Below are positions 22,461 to 33,400 of a stretch of DNA of 64,000 nucleotides, one piece after another. The stretch covers positions 310,001 to 374,000 of the forward strand of contig NW_020194546.1 in the NCBI RefSeq assembly GCF_002865645.1. The letters run 5' to 3'. The position numbers were made by a program, and so were the translations under genes. The notes under the pieces were generated by a model. That model was not told where the DNA came from. It saw only the letters and a program-made list of their open reading frames with translations, and searched no databases. The DNA is from Hyaloscypha bicolor E (taxonomy: Eukaryota; Ascomycota; Leotiomycetes; Helotiales; Hyaloscyphaceae). Numbering within the stretch: position 1 is the stretch's first letter; each line of letters opens with the position of its first letter.

Positions 22461-24422
22461 CTAAATATCATCCTCCATCCAACCCCTAATTAATTCGCAA
22501 TCATTATTAAACATCCCAGGAGTCATAAACTCTTCCCAATCCTGCTTCTGTAAGTTGCCTACGCCCTGGTAGAAGCTAATCTCGTCTTCAGGATATGTAC
22601 TAAAGACGATATCTGGTCGAATCGAGTCTCCTGCTTGGGTATCCGGAATAGTGCTTTGGGAGGGGGCTACTATATTAGCAATTGGTACCGGAGCACCCAT
22701 ATTTGATATAGAAGATCGATTAACCTCCGAATTCCATATAGTACGCCAAGGGGAAACCTGATCCTTTACGACAAGGAGAAATCCCCATGGAATACCATGC
22801 TCTTTAGCCTCCGATTTCTCTATCGCCTTTAGCTATTTCGGGTCAATCTGCTCCTCTGACGCCATAGCTATCAAATTACTAATATCAGCTCGTCGATTTC
22901 GAGGTAAGTAAGCATCTAGCCATGCCCTGAATAACGCTAATTCCTCCCCAATATTAGTATCTCCACGAATTGGGCTAGACTCTCGCAAAGCACGCAAATC
23001 AAAGACGCTAGAGGAGTACTCAGCTTGACGATCGCGATCTTGATACCGGGAACGTGGAAGAGTAGGAGGAGAAGGTCGTCGACGTTAAAAATAAGGCGAA
23101 TTAGCTCGTGGACGGGGAAGAAGCTGGTTTTGCTGGAGGAGTTCAGCTCGACGACGTGAAGCTTGCTCAATAGCCACGAACTCAGGGGGGGGAATTGGAT
23201 CGTAATCGGCGGGATATACAGGTGAACGACGGGGTAGTGGTACCCGTGGGACGCTGTATAAGCTAGTAGAGGGCTCTTCTCCCTTGAATTTATCGCCATA
23301 GTAGTTGTGGTTGATGATAGGTTAAGATGAGCCCTCTCTTGGTTCATCCTTTACTCTCTCCTTCTCCTTTACCTTTCCTTTGCTCTCATTTCGTCGTCCA
23401 CCAATCCTCTGTTGATTTTCGCCATATAGTATCCATTTGATAATCAAATCAGTAGGAATAGTAGTGGTATTAGCCTCATCAGGAAGCTTATCTCTCCATT
23501 AATCTATCTATTTATGGAAGTCGTCCAATTCAATCCTGAAATGGTTCCCTTCATGGATAAAACACTGTTGATTCCTATTTGGGCACCCTCCCCTTTCTCC
23601 CCCATTACATCTCCAATACCGCGAAAGTAGGCTCAATCTCTCCTGATATCTCGATTATGTCTTCCTATCCTTGACTAAAGACGCAATAGCAATAGTGGTA
23701 GCTGTTTTCCTAGCCTTCTTGATGGGGGGAATGCTCTTTTTAGCGTCACTGTCGTCATCTGAATAGACTAGCTTGGGAGGATCTGGTGTTTTTCTTCTCT
23801 TTCCTGACGCTTTCTCTGGTTCCGGTAACGATTCGGGGTCTCCTTTGGTGACGAATCGAGCTTCAATAACGCAATCAACGCCTTTTAAGCCCCTAGAAAC
23901 CATCATTTTTTCGAACCTCTCAAAGCTCTCCCTATCTTGGATATGGAAGATCTATCAATTACTCAAAGCTCCATATATTCCCTTCCATTTTCTCCTAGCT
24001 TTAATCTCCTTATCCGTCTTCGCCGCTTCGTCGACCCTCATCTGAACCCAGCCCTGCCAAAATCGGTATCCATTATGTAGAATCGATAAAAAATCCTCCT
24101 GAAAAGACTCCGAATGAACTAGCTTATGGTTCAGGTAAACCTGCCAGTTCACGGTAACCACGTGGGTCTTAGCTTCGGGCTCTGGAGACTCGCTGGACGA
24201 CGACGACGATATTTCGATAGTACGCTCCCTTTGGGGATTAGCTCCGCTAGCACCAGTATCAGGAGAAGGCTCTTTTGGGGGCCTGCTAGCAGTCGTGAGC
24301 TTGATTTTAGGCTGTTTGGGAGCTACTAGAGCGGAGGAGGCCTTAGCCGTAGGTTTTCTCTGTCGTTTTTTGCCTACTAAAGGCGGTGGTTTCTCGATTT
24401 TTTTGCTCTTTGAACGTGCCAT
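22461..24422 (-). pseudogene. Transposon-borne second gene of unknown function, inactivated by stops
   Basis: One continuous minus-strand frame of 654 codons runs from the ATG at 24422 to the TAG at 22461-22463. It is broken by eight internal stops, lowest bases at 23955, 23952, 23655, 23508, 23499, 23322, 23085 and 22833. No frameshift separates the pieces. The decoded product starts basic (MARSKSKKIEKPP), has a Ser/Glu-rich patch (ISSSSSSESPEPE), and then a conserved-looking WQVYLNHKLVHSESFQEDFL block. After a second acidic/basic linker comes a Cys/His cluster C-x7-C-x6-C-x2-H-x3-H (23541-23609) that might bind metal. The last 150 codons are again dense in Asp/Glu and Trp. I do not recognise the family. 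Its place inside the inverted repeats suggests it moved with the transposase. Confidence 0.72.
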
Positions 24423-24561
24423 GGTAGGAGCTTGCGAATAAAGTCGAAATTGCCTAATTGGGATGGTGCTGGAGGTGGTAGTGCGATTGTTGGGTGAGTT
24501 TTGTCAATTATCATTAATTTTTGGTGGGGTGCGCACCAAAAGTGCATGATGCGGCTAAAAT

Positions 24562-24593
24562 TCGCTAAAACAGGGAGTTTTCGCATATAACTG
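24562..24593 (-). repeat. Right terminal inverted repeat of the Tc1/mariner-type element
   Basis: Exact inverted copy of 20866-20897, followed by TA at 24594-24595. Confidence 0.92.
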
Positions 24594-24690
24594 TACTGAG
24601 TGGCCATCATTCAAGCGGCCGTGTGCCGAAATAGAGCCCCTTTTAACTTCCACTCAAAAACTTCACCAGTCAAATCACACCACCAACAAA

Positions 24691-25641
24691 ATGGGCAACA
24701 ATTCTCTGACCCCACGGACAGAGCTTTATCTCGAAGGTCCTGATGCCACAGGACTCAATACTGTCGACATCTGGACAACGGGACCGGATCTGGCTTCGGG
24801 TGGTGATGAAAGGCTCTGGGTCATGTTTGTCCCCACCAGCGACTGTCTCCTCAATGCAGCCTCGTGCTGAACAGGCAACAGATATATTCACGGAGGGGCC
24901 TGGCGAGACCCTAAGGTGGACTCAAAGAGCTTTGCGCCAGCCGTTGAGGTGCTCTTCAACTCCTCTCTGAAAGACTCAATTGCAGGATTTGCATCCATCA
25001 ATTATCGTCTCTCTCCATACCCGTCCCATACCAAGGATCCCAGCTGTCCTGATGACAGATCCAGAAATGTGCATTACCCTGCTCATCTCGTGGATGTCTC
25101 ACGCGCTCTTTTGTACCTGGACGACAAATACAGGATCAACAATCGCTACATTGTGGCGGGGCACAGTGCTGGTGCCTGTCTAGCCTTCGAACTCAACAAC
25201 TGGTATTTGCCAGGTGCCCAACTACCTCAACCGGCATGTGTACTTGGAATATCTGGAATCTACGATCTGGAGGCTTTCATCGAGGCTCACAGTGAGATTC
25301 CGGCTTATCGGACTTTGATAGAGAATGCCTTTCCCGATAAAAGCGTATGGGAAGAGGCTTCCCCAAACAAAAGTCACCTATCCGAAAACGCAAAATGGCA
25401 GAATGCCAGGGCTATCATAGTCTCACACTCTGATGAAGATGAACTCGTTGAGAAAGCTCAAGCATCTTATATGCTGGAGCGTGCACGGATGGCCCCAAGT
25501 GCCAACGAGAAGATACATTTTCTACCAGCAACGGGCGCCCACGATGAGATTTGGGAGAGTGGCTATATCCTGGCCAGCCTCATCACCAAGTCCATTGAAA
25601 TCCTTCGGTCATCTCCCAAAGACCCAATCAGTACATGCTGA
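24691..25641 (+). CDS. bna7: Kynurenine formamidase (alpha/beta hydrolase)
   Basis: Hydrolyses N-formyl-L-kynurenine to L-kynurenine and formate in tryptophan degradation and NAD synthesis. Exons 24691-24824 and 24882-25641 (intron 57 bp) give 297 residues. Visible: oxyanion-hole HGGAW at residues 48-52, nucleophile elbow GHSAG with Ser140, likely acid Asp229 (or 231) in SHSDEDE, and His265 in TGAHDEIW, the order expected for this hydrolase group. The splice creates the HGGAW block; an earlier acceptor in the same intron would break the frame. The ATG lies only 96 bp from the end of the Tc1/mariner-type element, so its native promoter has probably been displaced. A related esterase activity cannot be excluded from sequence. 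Confidence 0.87.
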
Positions 25642-26130
25642 CTTGCTGGTGTCTCCTCGAAGCACGTCTCAAGCTCATGTTAGTATTTTCGAGTTTCGGA
25701 TCGAGGTAGACGCATTTCTGTCGATGATACCCTATACACTCAAATAGAAATCATCCCCCATTCCTCTAATCTCCTTCAGTGATGATGGAGGAGGGACTTG
25801 AGCGCATAGTGGGTGAAGTCCTTGGAAGTGAAATTTGTCACGAGTTGCTTCGAGTCCTCTGGGATAGTTCTAGCTCCCGGAACAGCTCTTCAAAGCCAAA
25901 ATGTTCAGCCACATCCGGGGCATTTGGACATGGTCTTTTCAGAGTGAGACAGAATACGCCGTCAGGGGAAGGAAACGACAACTCAGCAACGAAGCTCTTC
26001 TATTAATCTAAATTCTAGCACAGGTCTCGATGGATTCTACCAGTAACCGCCCTTTCATTCCGCACCAAGGGCTGCAAATAACGCCATCCTCCCACCGCAA
26101 AGCATTGAACTGGGGTCCTACACAACTTCT
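25642..26130. other. Convergent intergenic region
   Basis: Lies between the 3' ends of the formamidase and UPF0643-like genes. No gene features seen. Confidence 0.6.
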
Positions 26131-26978
26131 TCAATCGGTCCACTGACTGATCTCCCATTCATGTGCACCATCCTTGATGAGTAGTCTCAATCGTTCAATC
26201 TTCCACTCGCTGTAGAGGTACCTAGTAGCACTAGCCGCTCTCCGATGAGCTGCTCCAATGCTTCCCTTCCTCGCATCCTCCTGACTGCGCCTGATTCACA
26301 TAGGAGTTAGCAATGGTCGACAAAACCTGTCTCGGAAAATTTGGGATATTGCCTCTCAAGTAGTGGGAGACTGTTTAGAATAGGGAATATTTATCCCTAC
26401 GACTACCTACCAGACACATGTTGCAAGGTTTCTTCCATTCCGGTCAGGTTTTCCGAACCAATACCTGAGTTCTCCATTAGTCTGGAAACAACATCAGTGG
26501 CAAGAATTACGTACTTGAGAAAGCCTCCACTCTTCATAGCTTCTGCATGTGCAGGCTGGTCAAGGACACCGAGATCGGTATACGCTGTGGTTGGTGGAAT
26601 CTGAGACCGAAAGACAACGATGTAGAAGGCCGCCTCCTTCCACTCAATGTCTGAACCCGCGGCGAGTTTCCTAAGAGAGTCGATGATCTCGGACCAGTTG
26701 AAGCTTTGCTGGTAGTCGGCAGTTGCAAAGTCCTCTCTCAAGTTCTTCATGCAAACCAACGCCTTCGCAAGAAGTTGATTAGCGGTGTCCAAGGTGCTGA
26801 GATCAAGCAGATGAGGCTCCTCCTCGTAAGGAGAGACCTGCAGAAGATCTTTCTCGTCGCTATCGGTCGGTCTGGCCGTAACAGAGACTTGAACGGTACT
26901 ATCATCCTTGACACATGTTGGGAATTTTGAGGTCTCGGCTTTGAGAGCGGCTCCTGGGGCCATAAGAGAAGATGCCAT
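26131..26978 (-). CDS. UPF0643-like conserved fungal protein
   Basis: Function unknown. Minus-strand exons: 26515-26978, 26411-26464, 26131-26290, coding 225 residues. Conserved blocks seen: SFNWSEIIDSLRKLA, EWKEAAFYIVVFRSQIPP, then spliced LKYWFG, GRNLATCVW, the basic EDARKGSIGAAHRRAA and a C-terminal YLYSEWKIERLRLLI. I recall this pattern from the UPF0643 family of fungi, and the name is from memory of the pattern only. The LKYWFG and RNLATC motifs appear only after removing introns of 50 and 120 bp, which supports the model. I chose the ATG at 26978 because the frame upstream has no nearer ATG. Confidence 0.8.
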
Positions 26979-29070
26979 AATGACTACGAGGAAGAAGTAT
27001 GAAGCGACAGCCAACTGAATGAGGGAGCTTTGGAAAGATTCTTTTTAAAGGACGGGCGAGCAAGTGCTCGAGTTCGATGTGCCGGACGGAGGAAGCCAGC
27101 AGTCAGGACACTGAACGCAAGGAGCTTAAAGGTTGAAGGAGAACAGCACCTACATGAACCCGAAGCTTCCTTCAAAGCTGACTGATAAGGTAGAATACGT
27201 TCCGAAGAATTTGACTTGTGGGACTTGTATCATTTTATGCCAAAAAGTTGTCATATCGCGCAATTTTTGCTTCAAATGGCGGAATCGGGCCGTAAGTTAT
27301 TCGCTGTCTCCTTTCACTGCTGTAACAGCAGGAGCATCATGAACAACCTTGCCTTCTCCACTGTTCACCGCATAATTGGTAGCCGGCTCCATCCGCGAAG
27401 TTTTGCTGCAGATGGATTGGAACTGTGAGTTGGTCATTGGCAAAGGAGATAGGAACCGTATTACCGGAAAAATGGAACCCAGAGTTACAGAAGGCTCGTC
27501 CCGAAACCATCCATCCAAAGACCTACCTTTACCCACGGTAATCTCAAGTTCATCCTATCTTGTTTGCTTCCGATTCTGGAGCTCTTACCGATGTGATATG
27601 CTGAGTGGAACATTGCAGTACTGGACTTCTTTGCCGGAACAAGTCTGGTATCCGCAAAGCCCAGTTGCTGGCTGGTGCGTGTCATCAGTGCATGCCATCA
27701 GTGCATACCATCAGTGCATGCATCGAAGCCCAGACCGTCTCATCCAGACTTAGGATGCAGATTGATTTGCTCCACCAGCCTTGTGTTCACCGCTGTATTT
27801 CGCTATCGAGGCTGCATCTCTACAGTGTTCGGCCAATGACCTTGTTATCTTACGCAATGCATGCCAATCATCCCCTTGCCCTGGATCTCGGCTCTGAAAA
27901 TATTCTCCGACAGGAACCAGACTCTTTGCGCCAGGCTCCGAGATCGCTAGGGGGCCGGTCAAAGTGTGTGCGGACTGGATGAAGGAAGGGAAGCATTCCT
28001 TAAAGCTGTCACGATACTCCGAAACTTGTGGGCAATCTGCAGCGGGTCAAGTGCTGAAGCTGAGTCCCCCAAAGCTAGTGCCTCAAGGCGTGATAATGGA
28101 GAGAGACCCGACTGGTCTTTGAATTGGGTTCTCCTCCCTTCCACCACAAATATTGGTCCTACCCTACTGATAAGCCCCCTTGTTCGTGTGCCGCCTGCAT
28201 CATTTCTTTAAAAGAAATCCAACGGTCTATTGACGTCCGAGAAGAGCAAGAGCTGATTTATTCTACGCACTATTTTCTTTATTTAGGGGTTATGGCTAGA
28301 AGGCAAGACTCAAGCGTACGGTACTTTGTTTATCACCTTTCAAACCACATGAGATTCTCATCCAGCCAGGGACACCACGTAATCTTGCACCATATGCAGC
28401 GTTGGATAACTAGTCTTTGCGTGCATTTCTCTTTCCTTCAAGGAGATATCACGATTGAGTACGAACGTCAAAGACTTGTGGATAGAATCAGTGGCTAGGA
28501 GCTGCTACGGCCATGCCAGTCGGCCGTACCCTGAATACCACAAGTTTCGGGCCGTCAACGTGAACTAGCACTCCCCCCCCCCCAAATTTCGAGTTCTGAT
28601 ATTCCATCCCTTCGAACCAGGATATCAGGATTATTGGACGAGATACGCTCCGGTAAGGCTTGGATGGCCGCTTTTAGGCGGTGAGTGGTGACCCTAGGCC
28701 TAATAAAATGCACGCCTAATCACGACCACCGAAACTCTACATCATGAAAAGGGGGGGATCTGCCATAAGCGAGTCTCGGTAAGGAGCAGTAACCCCCACA
28801 CCCCCACCCTTCGAAGCCTGAATTCTTGCATGTCTCGTACTGGTTTCTGTTCACGTCCGCATTCTGCTTCGTTACTCGAATCTCGAATTATTGAATTAGA
28901 AGCTCAATTAAGTTAACAGGAAGCTGCTCGTTCCACGGCTGATCAATCCGACCTTTCTCACAACCGTACAAGATCACTGCTCAAACTGCATAATTATCAA
29001 CTTGGATCGCACGATCTTTCCCAATCGCTCTCTCTTCCTTCTCTTTCATTCTCCACCCACCACGTCCGAC
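26979..29070. other. 2.1-kb interval without a convincing gene
   Basis: Holds the upstream region of the UPF0643-like gene. Several overlapping frames (27376-27753, 27605-27982, 28124-28498) were read without finding a family. A three-copy 13-bp tandem repeat lies at 27683-27721, and a C homopolymer near 28573. Confidence 0.45.
27683..27721 (+). repeat. Three-copy 13-bp tandem repeat
   Basis: Units of CATCAGTGCATGC, with the middle copy ending AC instead of GC. Each unit contains the palindrome TGCA. Confidence 0.85.
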
Positions 29071-29732
29071 CTACACATTCCCCAAAGCCCTAAAATGTTT
29101 CGGCTTCTCAACATAAACAGTATACCCCGACTGGACATACCCCTCATGCTCCACAACCCCCATAACCCCAACCGTCCTGCCCACAGTCTTCCCCTTCTTA
29201 TCTTTCAACTTACACCGATCAAGCAGCCCCTCTGGCCACTCCTTCAACCTCTTCTTTGGGTTTCTCAACCCCATCACCTTGACAACGGCATGTCCTTCAT
29301 GGTCCCCGAAATGGAGACGCGTGCCTTCGGAGAGGGAGATCAGGTCGAGGCCGTCGGTTGTGATGTTCTCTCCTAATGAACCAGGGGAGAGTGCGAATGA
29401 GGGGTGCTTCGAGGACGAAGAAGCAAGGTGGGTGAAAAGTGAGGAATCGATAATATGCACTTGTCGGGGCGAGGAGGTTGGCGCTGTTGCGCAGCTGTGG
29501 AAATCAGTTCTGAAATCCAAGATAGTTTGAGCCAAGATTGAGGAAAAGATTCCATTTTTGATTAGGAGCTCCAATATTAGACGGATATGGCAAAAAAATA
29601 ATGGATTAAAGGAAAGAAGCGATCTTACTGAATATCGCCTTGGACGCCTTGATTTGAGAGAAGAAAGATATATTGGGTAGGAGATTTGTAGAACGTGTGG
29701 TCTGTCGACAACTGCACTGAGAGCACAGACAT
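29071..29732 (-). CDS. MOSC-domain protein
   Basis: MOSC domains are sulfur-carrier or metal-cofactor domains related to the C terminus of molybdenum cofactor sulfurase; the substrate of this stand-alone form is unknown. Minus-strand exons 29629-29732 and 29071-29509 (intron 119 bp) give 180 residues. The order is typical: an N-terminal strand with SNQGVQGDI (position of the usual GVxGD), RQVHIIDSSLF, the signature SPGSLGENITTDGLDL, then GTRLHFGDHEGHAVVKVMGL and a C-terminal VMGVVEHEGYVQSG. The GENITT block is the best diagnostic. The protein resembles the bacterial YiiM type in size. Confidence 0.85.
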
Positions 29733-30438
29733 GGCGATCGATGTCTGGTTCAGATAATTTGACTTGGAAAACTTCGTGAGCTGCGTTTATTATTCTTGAA
29801 AGCTACCAAAAGCTGGAAACTCAAAGATAGAGCTCTGATTGTTCGTGAAGCTGACGTACAGTGGGTATCGACAGTCGAAGCAGCTTCACATGATTTAACC
29901 CTACTCGAGCCACGTTTGATGCAACCTCCTAGAGAAGGCCAATCATGATATGCACGTCACTCCCACATGATGCAGAGACGTCCAAATTAGTGCTAACACC
30001 ATTCGGTATTGTGACCAACCACACTGTACACCTCACTGCGGAGACGTAGGCAAACAAGGAGATGAACTAAATGAGGATTCCGCTGTCTCAATATTTTCAT
30101 GTGTTACCTAAACTATGGTGATAAGCAAAGTGGTATCATTCGCGATGCTGAATGTAGCACAACAGAACGAAGAATAAAGCAGAATCCTGGAAACTCCCTC
30201 TATCGAGAGTCCACCTCAGTCCCATGCACCCAACCAACCAAAGCCCTATCCGCAGTCAAACTCCAAAATAATGCCCAACCAATATACAACCAGCGATCCT
30301 ACTTCTTGTTCTTCCCGCTTTCCAGAGATAGGTCCAGCGACCATAGGCTGTCCCAGATAACTGATTTCTTGCTGGGACTCGTATCCAGTGGAGATGGGTT
30401 TAACTTCGCAATGTTCTACACGCCGTATCAGCGCTCGT
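29733..30438. other. Intergenic between MOSC gene and atg11 3' end
   Basis: About 700 bp. The plus-strand frame at 30099-30623 runs into atg11 antisense and is a shadow. No gene seen. Confidence 0.55.
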
Positions 30439-33400
30439 TCAGGGCCCAAGTATATCATCAATGTTCCGCACCTCTGGGCCGCTCAAAACTTTGTCGCCAG
30501 TTGTGGTCAAAGTTTTATCAACACTCCCGCTCAAAGCTTTGTCACCACTCCCGTTTCCGTCTTGCCTGCTACCGGAAGGAACCATCTGTGCCTCAGACGG
30601 CTCTCCAACACCTTGTGCTGTAGCACCAGATTTCAAGGAGCTTGCATCGGCGGCATTTGATCCGGAAGTTTTGATGAGTGTGCTCGCTGCAGGCACCGAC
30701 TTCTTCGAGTTATTGCTACTCCTGCGGCTGTCTAGACTCTTGCTGAGAGTCTTATTGATGCCTTCCACGCCTCCGCTGGAAGATTTCTTGCTTCGACGAA
30801 TGCTACCAGTGGCATCAATATTTGCGCTTGCAACAGTGCTCTTGCCGAGACCAGGCGTTGACGGCGCTCCGGGCTTCTCCTCCGCTGCATCAATAAGATA
30901 CCATCGTAAGCCATCAGAAAGGTCAAAGGGATTGTCGTCTTCAAAAGAGTCCCCGCCATTGCTAGCCTCTCCGAATGACCGTCCATCTGATGGTGGGTGG
31001 AGATGAGCACCAGACATGGATTTCGAAAGATCAACAACTCGATCTTCGATCTTGTGAATGCGGGCGAGCAACCAGTCCCGTGTTCGTAGCTTGTGGGAGT
31101 CCTGCTCTCGCAGGAAGTAGTGAGGGGCGCCGACGTTGAACGCCGCCCATGCCCCCGTAGCTTGATTGCGCGTTGGCAAAAACAGTGCTAGATCGCCTTC
31201 TTTGAAATTCTTGAAAGCAATCTTCTCGTGCGCCTCCTTCTGAGCCAAATGAGACTTATCTCGGTAGGCGCGAGCATCCTTCGAGTATTTCTTGGCTGTA
31301 TACTCCATGTCCTTAATCCGTTTGGTGATGACCTCACAGAAAGCTTCAAGGTCGAAGCTACCAATAGCATTCATGTATGCTTCGTACTTCTCGGTCTCAG
31401 CTTCCGAGTCTTCATTATGCATCCAGTATAGTAAATCAAGATCGCCACTGTCGACCATAGCCTTCCTGGACACTGCTCCTGAAATACTCCGCCGGATGGT
31501 GGAACCTGGGTCAGAAGAATCATTCGCATTTGAGCGATCTGGCTTCGGTATTCTTTGGATGACCATCGAATTGCCTTCCCGTGTCACTGAATAACTCAGG
31601 CGCTCAAGCAGTCTGCATAATCGATCGTTCTGTGCGTAGACTCGCTGAGTGAGATCCTTGGCACGCGAAGTCCGAGCCTCGAATCTTGATATCAACTTTT
31701 CGTACTTGACTTGAGCAGACTGGTATTTCTCTTGAGTTGATCTTAGTTCCTCCTCAAGACCTCCAATTCGAGATTGTGAAGTAGCAAGGTCCCCGGACAT
31801 CGTCGTGACCTTTCTTTCTTCCTCTTCAAGACGAGTGCGAAGTGCTTCGGAGCCTGTCTCGCCATCTGAGATCTTGGTCCTGAGAGTGCTCAGCTGGCCA
31901 CGCTCGTTGGCCAATTCACCTTCTAATGCGGTTAACTTTGCTCGTTCCTGGGTCAATGTCTCACGGAGCTGGAGTAATTCCAGCTCTTCAATGGACAGCT
32001 TCCCTTTAACCTTCTCCAATTCGGACTTCAAGTCAGTAATGGTGCTCTGTGCCGTATCACGATCGGATCTCGCAATCGCAGCATGACTCTTTACCGATTC
32101 GAGCTCAGCAACGAGGTCTCCCAACAGGGTGGCCAGTAGATCTGCGAGGGTACCGAGATCTTCTGGAATAGTCGACTTTGGTGACAGCTGGGCGTGAACA
32201 TCCAGTAGTATCTTCGTTTGCTCCTCTGCGACTGCTTCGGCTCTCTCTGCGCGAGCAACCAGGTCTCTGTTTTCCTCTTTGACCTTCTGCATCTGCCTCT
32301 CCAAGGTCTCGTTTGCATCTCGCTGAAGTTTAGCTTCGTTTCGGAGAAATTCCACTTGGCCTTGCGCTTTTTGAGCTTCTGCTGTTGTCTCTTTTCTCAC
32401 CTTCTCGAGCTCATCTTGTAATACTCGCACTCGCTCATCTACCGTCGCTCTTTCGTTCTCCCGAGAGCCTAGATATCGATCCATCTCGTCCTCGAGTTCT
32501 TCGAGCTTGGATTTCAGTCGCTTGATCTCGCTCTCGAGGGACTTTCGCTCCTCGATGAACTCCCGTTGCTGGGCGTCAAAGTTTTCCATAAGATCCTTTT
32601 TAGTTGAGTTCGCCTCCTCAACCTGGGCCTTCATGTCGTTTGCTGTTGTCTCTCGAGCAGCGATCTCCTTTTCCATGCCTGAGGAACGTTCACGTTCGGC
32701 GATGAGCTCAGCCTCTAATCCAAGGACTTTCTGTTGAAAAGCCTTCTCATCAGCACCTTGATTTGCAGAGAACCTCCGGGACGATACAGATGAGCGGCGA
32801 GACTGATCCTCTACGAGGCGTGGAGACGCCAGCGGATTTGAGTTGTTCTGAAGATCCGGGCTAGGATTTCCTGGTAATTGGAATACGTTCCCAGTAGAGG
32901 TCCTGCTGACCTGAGTTTGGCGATGGAGTAGATCCTCAAGTCTCCGAACACGGCTTTCGGCGGTCTTTAACTTGCTTTCCGTCTTTTGCTTTTCTTCCTG
33001 GAGAGCACGAATCAGCTCGTCATCTCCGCGTACCAGTAAAGCACTTCGACCCAGTGCAGCCTCGTGTATGCTCCCCGCTTTAAATGCCTTAGCCCGCTTG
33101 CTCTGTTGCTTCGTGGGATTATTTAGATCCGAGACGATCTTGGAAACATCTGCAGCAAGCCCGGAATTTGTGTCTTGGGCCTGCATAACTTCCAACAACT
33201 CTTCAAGATCCTGCCTCGTGACCTGAGGCCATTCTTCTTCCTCCCCAAGCAGGTTGACCTCTAGCCCAACGACCTTCCGTTCCGCTTTTTCGCCCCAGAG
33301 GGCGGCCCCTGTGCTCTTTTGCCATCTTCTTCTCCTCTTGGCTTCTTCGTCCTGGAAGGTGGCCATTTCATTGGCCAGCGTAGACGAGTCCGATTTCACT

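Larger units (their letters stand above)
20866..24593. mobile_element. Tc1/mariner-type DNA transposon, 3.73 kb, carrying two convergent genes
   Basis: The left end begins CAGTTATATGCGAAAACT at 20866 and the right end at 24593 is its inverted copy. The two ends match perfectly for 32 bases, and for about five more after one mismatch. TA dinucleotides flank both sides (20864-20865 and 24594-24595), the Tc1/mariner target duplication. Inside are a DD34E transposase (21056-22057, plus strand) and a second long gene on the minus strand (22461-24422). The two are tail to tail, about 400 bp apart across an AT-rich spacer. Both genes carry stops of the C-to-T type expected from RIP. The element sits between naa15 and the kynurenine formamidase gene, with its right end 96 bp upstream of the latter's ATG. 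Confidence 0.93.

Noticed and set aside
20866..24593. Two separate nested transposons instead of one element
   Set aside because: Only one pair of matching inverted repeats and TA duplications was found, enclosing both genes; no internal target duplication was seen around either gene. Genome copies would be needed to be certain.
28560..28770. Poly-C and poly-G runs near 28573 and 28750 as ends of another MITE
   Set aside because: Apart from the homopolymers the flanks do not match as inverted repeats and no target duplication is seen.
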